From NCBI GenBank assembly GCA_017624795.1, contig JAGAMJ010000007.1, positions 1 to 9,478 on the forward strand: a DNA stretch of 9,478 nucleotides, in the 5' to 3' direction. Position numbers and translations under genes: made by a program. Below the pieces are notes generated by a model, which did not search any database, was not told where the DNA came from, and saw only the letters and a list, made by a program, of their open reading frames with translations. Of the stretch, positions 5,455 through 9,478 are shown in pieces. The stretch comes from Clostridia bacterium. GTDB taxonomy: Bacteria > Bacillota > Clostridia > Oscillospirales > CAG-272. The number at the start of each line of letters is the position of its first letter. Within the stretch, counting starts at the first letter, position 1.

Positions 5455-6717
5455 TCATTTTTTCAGCAGCCGCCACGCGTCCAGGATCGCGTTGGTCGCC
5501 GCCACCGTGCGAATATAGGCGCGGTCCCGCCCGGGGGAAAGCGACAGGCGTCTGCTCTGTACGGTGTCCCTTGTCGCCACCGCGATATAGACCGTGCCGA
5601 CGGGATCGCGCTCGGTGCCGCCGCCGGGGCCCGCATAGCCCGTCGTGGCGATCGCAAGATCGGTGGCAAAGCGGTCAAGCGCGCCCCTTGCCATCGCCTC
5701 GGCGACCTCGGCGCTGACCACCGAGCAACGCTCGATCAGCTCACTTGGAACACCGAGAATGGCGGTCTTTTCCCGCGTCTGATAGGTGACGGCGCCGCCT
5801 GCCACGACCGCGGAGCAGCCCGCGACGTCGGTCAGGCGCTTTGCGATGAGCCCCCCTGTGCAGGATTCGGCGGTCGCCACGGTGAGGCATCGCTCTTGCA
5901 GTGCCGCGAGCAGCGCCGCCTCGGGCGAGGGGATATCAATGCCGTAAATGTAGGGCGCGACCGCGGTTGCTTGGATACGGTCGATCATCGCGTCGCAAAG
6001 CGCCTTGGCGCCTTGCTCGTCCCTTGCCTTAGCGGTGACGCGCAATCGCACCTCGCCCGCGGTGCAGTAGGGGGCAAGGGTGGGGTTGGTGCTGTCAAGC
6101 AGCTCCTTTGGCAGGGCGTTTTCCACTGCCGATTCGCCAAGCCCGGCGATGTGGATATTGCGACTGAACAGGATCGCGTCGCAGCGCTCGTGCAAAAACG
6201 GCTCGACCTGCTCGCGAAAGATCGGTTCCAGCTCGCGCGGAGGGCCGGGCAGCATCACCAGCGTTTTGCCGTCCTCGCGCACCAGCGCAAGGGCTGGGGC
6301 GGTGCCGTAGTCGTTGGGGAATACGGCAGCGCCCTCGGGCATCATAGCTTGCTTGCGGTTGTTGTCGGTCATCACGCGGCCGCTTTCGGCAAAATAACGC
6401 TCGATACGGGCAAGCGACGCCTCGTGCAGCGTCATCTCGCGCCCGAAAACGGCTGCCGCCGTTTCCTTGGTCAGGTCATCGTAGGTCGGGCCAAGTCCGC
6501 CGCTGGTCACCACCAGATCCACGCGGTCCAGCGCTGAGCGCAGATCCTCGGCAAGACGCTTGCTGTTATCACCCACCACGCTCTGGCGGTAAACACCGAT
6601 GCCCAAAGCGGCAAGACGGCGGGAAAGATACGCCGCGTTGGTGTTCACGATATCGCCGATCAACAGCTCGGTGCCGACGCAAAGGATCTCGGCGGATCGA
6701 ATGACAGACTGCTTCAT
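5455..6717 (-). CDS. cinA: CinA: competence/damage-inducible protein, nicotinamide-nucleotide amidase
   Basis: A full-length 420-residue two-domain cytosolic protein. The N-terminal MoCF-like domain (COG1058; ADP-ribose/NMN pyrophosphatase-type activity in studied members) shows GTELLIGDIVNTN (15-27), TSGGLGPTYDD (71-81) and LPGPPRE (156-162). The C-terminal PncC domain, which deamidates NMN to nicotinate mononucleotide in pyridine-nucleotide salvage, shows TAESCTGG (282-289, likely nucleophile S285), K317 in REKTAILG, TTGYAGPGGGT (358-368) and PVGTVYIA (372-379). The start ATG at 6717 has GGAGGT (6724-6729) six bases upstream. In many Firmicutes cinA sits between pgsA and recA; here it stands alone, with its own promoter divergent from a radical SAM gene and a 196-base gap before pfkA. 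I see no clear intrinsic terminator after it, so some read-through into pfkA is possible. A role in natural competence cannot be concluded from the name. Confidence 0.95.
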   Translation of the reverse strand: MKQSVIRSAEILCVGTELLIGDIVNTNAAYLSRRLAALGIGVYRQSVVGDNSKRLAEDLRSALDRVDLVVTSGGLGPTYDDLTKETAAAVFGREMTLHEASLARIERYFAESGRVMTDNNRKQAMMPEGAAVFPNDYGTAPALALVREDGKTLVMLPGPPRELEPIFREQVEPFLHERCDAILFSRNIHIAGLGESAVENALPKELLDSTNPTLAPYCTAGEVRLRVTAKARDEQGAKALCDAMIDRIQATAVAPYIYGIDIPSPEAALLAALQERCLTVATAESCTGGLIAKRLTDVAGCSAVVAGGAVTYQTREKTAILGVPSELIERCSVVSAEVAEAMARGALDRFATDLAIATTGYAGPGGGTERDPVGTVYIAVATRDTVQSRRLSLSPGRDRAYIRTVAATNAILDAWRLLKK

Positions 6718-6758
6718 GGTAAGACCTCCGTGTGTGAGAAATGGTTCTCGTTAACTCT

Positions 6759-6787
6759 ATTGTATCATATTTTCGCGCATTTGTGAC
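6759..6787 (-). promoter_or_regulatory. Predicted promoter of cinA
   Basis: On the minus strand a -10 TACAAT (6759-6764) preceded by TGA (extended -10), with a weak -35 GTCACA (6782-6787, four of six matches) at 17-base spacing. Its -35 lies only 6 bases from the -35 of the opposite-facing promoter, so the two promoters may interfere with or be regulated together. Confidence 0.65.
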
Positions 6788-6793
6788 ACGGTC

Positions 6794-6822
6794 TTGAAAA
6801 AAATATCACTTTGTGATATGAT
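6794..6822 (+). promoter_or_regulatory. Predicted promoter of the radical SAM gene
   Basis: A -35 TTGAAA (6794-6799), a 17-base spacer and a -10 TATGAT (6817-6822) with TGA before it (extended -10). The start is expected near 6829. An operator-like palindrome fills the spacer and enters the -10 (next entry). Confidence 0.8.
6803..6819. promoter_or_regulatory. Operator-like palindrome ATATCAC-TTT-GTGATAT
   Basis: A perfect 7-bp inverted repeat with a 3-base centre lies between the -35 and -10 and covers half of the -10. This is the classic position for a repressor. The sequence is not one I can assign to a named regulator. The half TTTGTGA also occurs at 6780-6786, 30 bases upstream in direct orientation, within the cinA -35 region. 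Confidence 0.6.
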
Positions 6823-6840
6823 AAAGGCGGATTGCTTGGA

Positions 6841-6848
6841 AAGGGGGG
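6841..6848 (+). promoter_or_regulatory. Ribosome-binding site setting the radical SAM start
   Basis: AAGGGGGG ends 7 bases before the ATG at 6856. An in-frame TTG at 6832 lies upstream of this site, next to the predicted transcription start, and is therefore not the start codon. Confidence 0.8.
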
Positions 6849-6855
6849 CTGTTTT

Positions 6856-7749
6856 ATGGGCTGCACGCTTTGTCCGCGTCGGTGCGGTGTCGACCGCGCG
6901 CGGGGCGAGGTCGGATACTGCGGTATGCCTGCCGAGGTGCGCGTGGCGCGCGCGGCGCTCCACCCCTTTGAGGAGCCGCCCATCAGCGGTACAAGGGGAT
7001 CGGGCACGGTCTTTTTCGTGGGCTGCTCCTTGCGGTGCGTTTACTGTCAGAACAGCGCCATTCGCTCGCCGGACGCAGGCAAGCTCTTTTCCACAAAGGA
7101 GCTTGGCGAGCTTTTTCTCGCTCTCCAAAAAGAGGGCGCACATAATATCAATTTAGTGACACCCACCCACTATGCCGACAGGATCGCCGAGGCGCTTTCG
7201 GCGGTGCGAGAGCGACTGTCGATCCCCGTTGTGTATAATTGCGGCGGCTATGAGCGCGTCGAAACGCTGCGGCGCTTGGAGGGGCTGGTGGATATCTATC
7301 TGCCCGATTTCAAGTATAGCTCCGCCACGCTTTCGGGCGAGTATTCCGCCGCGCCCGATTACAGTGAGGTCGCCACCGCTGCGCTTGCCGAAATGCTGCG
7401 GCAAACGGGCGAGGTGCGATTTGACGGCGCGGGGCTGATGACGCGGGGCGTAATGGTGCGGCACCTGGTGCTGCCGGGCAGTCGCAAGGACTCGATGGCG
7501 GTGCTGGATCTGATCGCCAAAACCCTGCCCGTTTCAAAGATACGCTTGTCGCTGATGCGGCAATACACCCCCGATTTCGCGCCCCGTTCGGCACCTAAAT
7601 GCCTGCAAAGGCGCGTGACGAGCTTTGAATACGACAGCGTGATGGCACACGCGCGTTTCCTTGGCTTTGAGGGCTATTTTCAAACGGGGGAATCGGTCGG
7701 TACCGCGTTCACCCCCGATTTTTCAAAGTGCGTATTTCCAAAGGGTTAA
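6856..7749 (+). CDS. PflX-like radical SAM protein (pyruvate formate-lyase activase homologue)
   Basis: A 297-residue radical SAM protein of the PflX group (COG1313), related to the activating enzymes of glycyl radical enzymes. The [4Fe-4S]-SAM motif is C57-x3-C61-x2-C64 (GCSLRCVYCQN). A second cysteine set at the N-terminus, C3-x2-C6-x3-C10 with C22 (CTLCPRRCG...GYCG), is typical of this group and may hold another metal site. Later SAM-barrel elements are recognisable: VTPTHYADRI (101-110), VVYNCGGYE (125-133), VDIYLPDFKY (145-154), VRHLVLPG (201-208) and RLSLMRQYTP (230-239). The physiological substrate of PflX-type proteins is, to my knowledge, unsettled, and no glycyl radical enzyme gene is in the window, so a true activase role cannot be assumed. 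The gene has its own promoter with an operator-like palindrome, faces away from cinA, and ends at a bidirectional terminator. Confidence 0.9.
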   Translation: MGCTLCPRRCGVDRARGEVGYCGMPAEVRVARAALHPFEEPPISGTRGSGTVFFVGCSLRCVYCQNSAIRSPDAGKLFSTKELGELFLALQKEGAHNINLVTPTHYADRIAEALSAVRERLSIPVVYNCGGYERVETLRRLEGLVDIYLPDFKYSSATLSGEYSAAPDYSEVATAALAEMLRQTGEVRFDGAGLMTRGVMVRHLVLPGSRKDSMAVLDLIAKTLPVSKIRLSLMRQYTPDFAPRSAPKCLQRRVTSFEYDSVMAHARFLGFEGYFQTGESVGTAFTPDFSKCVFPKG

Positions 7750-7784
7750 GAAAAGCTCCGTACACCGTGTACGGAGCTTTTCTT
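7748..7784. terminator. Bidirectional terminator between radical SAM and HAD genes
   Basis: A 17-bp perfect stem (7748-7764 with 7768-7784; core AGCTCCGTACA / TGTACGGAGCT) around a CCG loop, with A-run and T-run at the ends on both strands. It overlaps the stop codon of each convergent gene: TAA at 7747-7749 on the plus strand and TAA at 7783-7785 on the minus strand. Confidence 0.92.
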
Positions 7785-8487
7785 ACAGTGCCGCGAGAAA
7801 ATCGATCAGCTCGGAAAACGAGCCCTTCGGGGTATCGGGGATCTCGCCCTCGGCAATCAGGCAGTCGGTGATCAGAAAGGTCGAAAGCCCCGCGGCTTGC
7901 GCCGCCGCGATGTCTTCCTCGGCGTTGTTGCCGATCATCAGACAACGCGTGGGCGCAACGCCCATTTTTTCGCAAATATCCAAAAAGTAGGTGGGGTTCG
8001 GCTTGCAATAGCAAGAGTTTTCGTAATCGGTGATCAGGTCAAAATCGCCCTCGGAAAGCCCTGTCCAAGAAAGGCGGGCGTTGACCGCAACGCGGGGGAA
8101 GAAGGGGTTGGTCGCAAGCACCACCCTGTCCGCCTTTTTTCGCGCCAGCGCGACTGCCTTTACCGCTTGCTCGGTCGGGGCAGTAAAGGCGACCGCCTTA
8201 TGGAAATCCTTTGTGTAAAATCTGTCAAAATCAGCGATATGCTCGCTTGCAAAGCTGCCCAAGATCCCCGAAAAGACCTCCCAAAAGACCTTGTCGTTCG
8301 TGCGGCTGCCATCGTTTTTGACCATGGCGGCAACGCCCTTCCACATCGCGCTGATCATACTTTTCGGCTCAAAGCCGTAGGGCGCCACGGCGGCTGCAAG
8401 CAGCCCCAGATAGCCCTTGGTAAAGGCGTCGTTGTCCATGGGGAGCAGCGTGCCGTCCAGATCGAAAAATATGCCGTCGAATTTCAT
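7783..8487 (-). CDS. HAD-superfamily hydrolase (phosphatase-like)
   Basis: A 234-residue haloacid dehalogenase-like hydrolase, probably a cytosolic phosphatase for a small phosphorylated metabolite. Motif I is FFDLDGTLLP, with nucleophile D9 and acid-base D11. Motif II is T126 in LATN, motif III K162 in CKPNP, and motif IV GNNAEED (186-192), where N187 replaces the usual first Asp while D192 is kept, as in several COG1011-type members. A helical C1 cap lies between about residues 17 and 110 and would define the substrate, which cannot be read here. The start ATG at 8487 has GAGGA (8496-8500) eight bases upstream. It is monocistronic, with an exact consensus promoter and a terminator overlapping its stop codon. 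It diverges from tmk, but that does not show a nucleotide role. Confidence 0.9.
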   Translation of the reverse strand: MKFDGIFFDLDGTLLPMDNDAFTKGYLGLLAAAVAPYGFEPKSMISAMWKGVAAMVKNDGSRTNDKVFWEVFSGILGSFASEHIADFDRFYTKDFHKAVAFTAPTEQAVKAVALARKKADRVVLATNPFFPRVAVNARLSWTGLSEGDFDLITDYENSCYCKPNPTYFLDICEKMGVAPTRCLMIGNNAEEDIAAAQAAGLSTFLITDCLIAEGEIPDTPKGSFSELIDFLAAL

Positions 8488-8523
8488 ACAGGGGTTCCTC
8501 GGTTTCTTTTGTTTTCAGACAAT

Positions 8524-8552
8524 ATTATAGAAGATTTTCGGGGGTTTGTCAA
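8524..8552 (-). promoter_or_regulatory. Consensus sigma-A promoter of the HAD gene
   Basis: On the minus strand an exact TTGACA (8547-8552), a 17-base spacer and an exact TATAAT (8524-8529). The start is predicted near 8517, a leader of about 30 bases. Confidence 0.92.
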
Positions 8553-8583
8553 TATTGGGGCACGTGGATTTTTCGGGTAGTGG

Positions 8584-8612
8584 TTGACGAATCGCGCATT
8601 TTGATGTACAAT
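8584..8612 (+). promoter_or_regulatory. Sigma-A promoter of tmk
   Basis: TTGACG (8584-8589), a 17-base spacer and TACAAT (8607-8612). The start is near 8619, about 27 bases before the GTG start. It is divergent from the HAD promoter, with the two -35 boxes 31 bases apart. Confidence 0.85.
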
Positions 8613-8632
8613 AGGGATAACGACTTTTGCGA

Positions 8633-8638
8633 AAGGGG
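8633..8638 (+). promoter_or_regulatory. Ribosome-binding site setting the tmk GTG start
   Basis: AAGGGG lies 7 bases before the GTG at 8646 and only 4 before the adjacent GTG at 8643. No ATG is suitably placed; the in-frame codons from 8580 on overlap the promoter. Confidence 0.75.
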
Positions 8639-8645
8639 AACTGTG

Positions 8646-9257
8646 GTGAGCACGGGAAAATTTATCGTATTTGAGGGGATCGACGGCTGCGGCAAAAGCA
8701 CCCAGATCAAGCTGCTTTCGCAGCACCTTACGGCGAAGGGAAGAAGCGTGCAGATCACGGCAGAGCCCACCGCCACCGAAACGGGCAAAATGCTGCGCGA
8801 GGCACTTTCGGGAAGGGTTGAGCGCACCGCCTTTGAGATGGCGGCGCTCTTTACGCTTGACCGCATCGTGCATAACGTGGTGAAAGGCGGCATCGAGGAT
8901 ATGCTGAACGCAGGGCAGGACGTGCTGTCTGACCGCTATTATTACTCGTCCCTTGCCTACCAGGGCAGTCTTTGCGATTTCGATTGGGTAAAGGGTATGA
9001 ACGTGGGCTGCCCCGCGATCCGCCGCCCCGATCTTTGCATTTTCTTGGATATCTCGCCAAAACAGGCGCTTTCGCGCATCGGCAAGCGCGGCGAGGCAAA
9101 GGAAATTTATGAAAAAGAGGAAACGTTAACGCTTTTCCGTGACACGTTCCTGCGCGTATTCGACTTGCTTAGCGATAACGTGGCGATCATTGACGCCTCG
9201 GGCAGTGCCGACGAGGTCGCTGCGCGCGTGCTTGCAGCGGTGGAAGCGGTGCTTTGA
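8646..9257 (+). CDS. tmk: Thymidylate kinase (dTMP kinase)
   Basis: A 203-residue kinase that phosphorylates dTMP to dTDP in the essential dTTP pathway. The P-loop is GIDGCGKST (11-19), the DRY motif D96-R97-Y98 follows LS, and YYYSSLAYQG (98-107) contacts the nucleotide. The lid region is around IGKRGEAKEIYEKEE (145-159). The P-loop lacks a basic residue at its variable positions while the lid carries K147 and R148, the pattern of type II (bacterial) enzymes. Length matches the family (about 200-215). Translation probably starts at GTG 8646 (MSTGKFIVFEG); an adjacent GTG at 8643 is the alternative. It has its own promoter and ends at a strong terminator 0-2 bases from the stop. In many Firmicutes tmk sits near holB; those genes are not seen here, though the plus strand beyond the window is unknown. 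Confidence 0.95.
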   Translation: MSTGKFIVFEGIDGCGKSTQIKLLSQHLTAKGRSVQITAEPTATETGKMLREALSGRVERTAFEMAALFTLDRIVHNVVKGGIEDMLNAGQDVLSDRYYYSSLAYQGSLCDFDWVKGMNVGCPAIRRPDLCIFLDISPKQALSRIGKRGEAKEIYEKEETLTLFRDTFLRVFDLLSDNVAIIDASGSADEVAARVLAAVEAVL

Positions 9258-9297
9258 AAATATCCCCCAAAACGGATACCGTTTTGGGGGATATTTT
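9257..9297. terminator. Bidirectional terminator between tmk and the small gene
   Basis: A 19-bp perfect stem (9257-9275 with 9279-9297; core TATCCCCCAAAACGG) around an ATA loop, ending in A-run and T-run on each strand. It starts at the last base of the tmk stop codon (9255-9257) and ends at the first base of the minus-strand stop (9297-9299). Confidence 0.93.
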
Positions 9298-9478
9298 TAG
9301 TTTTTGCCCATGCTGTGCGCCACGTTTTGCATCTTGTGCCCCACGGAGCTCATCACCTTGCCCGTGCGCTTTGCCATACGGCGCGGCATGGTGTTGCCGC
9401 CACTCATCAAAAGCCCCACGGCACCCGCTACCGCGATCGCGCCGAAAAGACCCGTTGCCGCCATCGTCTTTTTTGTCA
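9297..9478 (-). CDS. Small basic protein with one hydrophobic helix, unrecognised family (start codon split by window edge)
   Basis: A short open frame reading from the right edge: TKKTMAATGLFGAIAVAGAV, then GLLMSGGNTMPRRMAKRTGK and VMSSVGHKMQNVAHSMGKN, 59 residues followed by TAA. The two window-edge bases before the Thr codon read TG on the coding strand. An A, G or T just outside would complete an ATG, GTG or TTG start, so the full protein is probably 60 residues. A 19-residue Ala/Gly-rich hydrophobic stretch after a KK start suggests a membrane helix; the rest is Met-, Lys/Arg- and His-containing and could form a basic amphipathic helix. I do not recognise the family; a YtxH-like small membrane protein is one loose possibility. 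The reality of the gene is supported by the shared terminator overlapping its stop codon, but its ribosome-binding site lies outside the window. A start at the internal Met (9464) is also possible. Confidence 0.65.
   Translation of the reverse strand, partial: TKKTMAATGLFGAIAVAGAVGLLMSGGNTMPRRMAKRTGKVMSSVGHKMQNVAHSMGKN

Noticed and set aside
4485..6537. Long plus-strand open frames opposite pfkA (4485-5336) and cinA (5449-6537).
   Set aside because: Their products are Arg/His/Gly-rich with no domain pattern, and they lie exactly across genes with intact family motifs. Codon bias explains the lack of stops.
5455..6717. cinA as evidence for a DNA-uptake or competence locus.
   Set aside because: No com gene, recA or related gene is nearby, and the conserved activities of CinA point to pyridine-nucleotide salvage.
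8580..8645. A 22-residue N-terminal extension of thymidylate kinase.
   Set aside because: It overlaps a good promoter (8584-8612) and the ribosome-binding site. The family starts a few residues before the P-loop strand, which fits the GTG at 8646.
1..9478. Mobile elements, CRISPR arrays, tRNA or rRNA genes, toxin-antitoxin pairs and phage genes.
   Set aside because: Nothing in either strand shows transposase motifs, regularly spaced repeats, cloverleaf elements or defence-type domains.

Overview
The window looks like chromosomal housekeeping and metabolic DNA from an anaerobic, fermentative member of the Bacillota (a Clostridia-type genome). This rests on several signs seen in the sequence: purine-rich Shine-Dalgarno sites before nearly every gene, sigma-A-type promoters (including one exact TTGACA-17-TATAAT), AT-rich intergenic gaps between GC-rich genes, one GTG start, and a glycolysis-to-fermentation pair (pfkA with an lactate dehydrogenase-like gene). 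I cannot name a genus. No gene-free stretch exceeds 300 bases; the longest, about 196 bases between cinA and pfkA, is dense with regulatory signals.

Left part (1-3213, plus strand): the C-terminal two thirds of an alanine/glycine:cation symporter ends at a strong terminator. A sigma-A promoter then drives a two-gene operon of a TIM-barrel sugar-phosphate isomerase/epimerase-like protein and a Gfo/Idh/MocA NAD(P)-dependent oxidoreductase. Such pairs usually act on sugars, polyols or keto-glycosides, but the substrate cannot be read from the sequence. Two hairpins separate this operon from the convergent genes.

Middle (3214-6717, minus strand): cinA lies upstream, followed by an AT-rich regulatory gap and the pfkA-ldh operon, in which the genes are 8 bases apart. 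The LDH-like protein keeps the Arg and His that form the fructose-1,6-bisphosphate site in allosteric bacterial LDHs, which fits its pairing with phosphofructokinase. It also has Arg where lactate dehydrogenases normally have the substrate-choosing Gln. This makes its substrate (pyruvate or oxaloacetate) an open question.

Right part (6718-9478): a divergent promoter region serves cinA and a PflX-like radical SAM protein. Next come a convergent HAD hydrolase, a second divergent promoter pair, thymidylate kinase (tmk), and at the edge a convergent small basic membrane-type protein whose start codon straddles the window end. All three convergent junctions carry long, nearly perfect palindromes able to terminate in both directions, and two of these overlap stop codons.

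I see no mobile element, CRISPR array, tRNA, rRNA or phage gene, and no clearly new multi-gene system. The best leads are the LDH specificity and allostery, the regulatory DNA upstream of pfkA and of the radical SAM gene, the orphan isomerase-oxidoreductase pair, and the unrecognised small protein.
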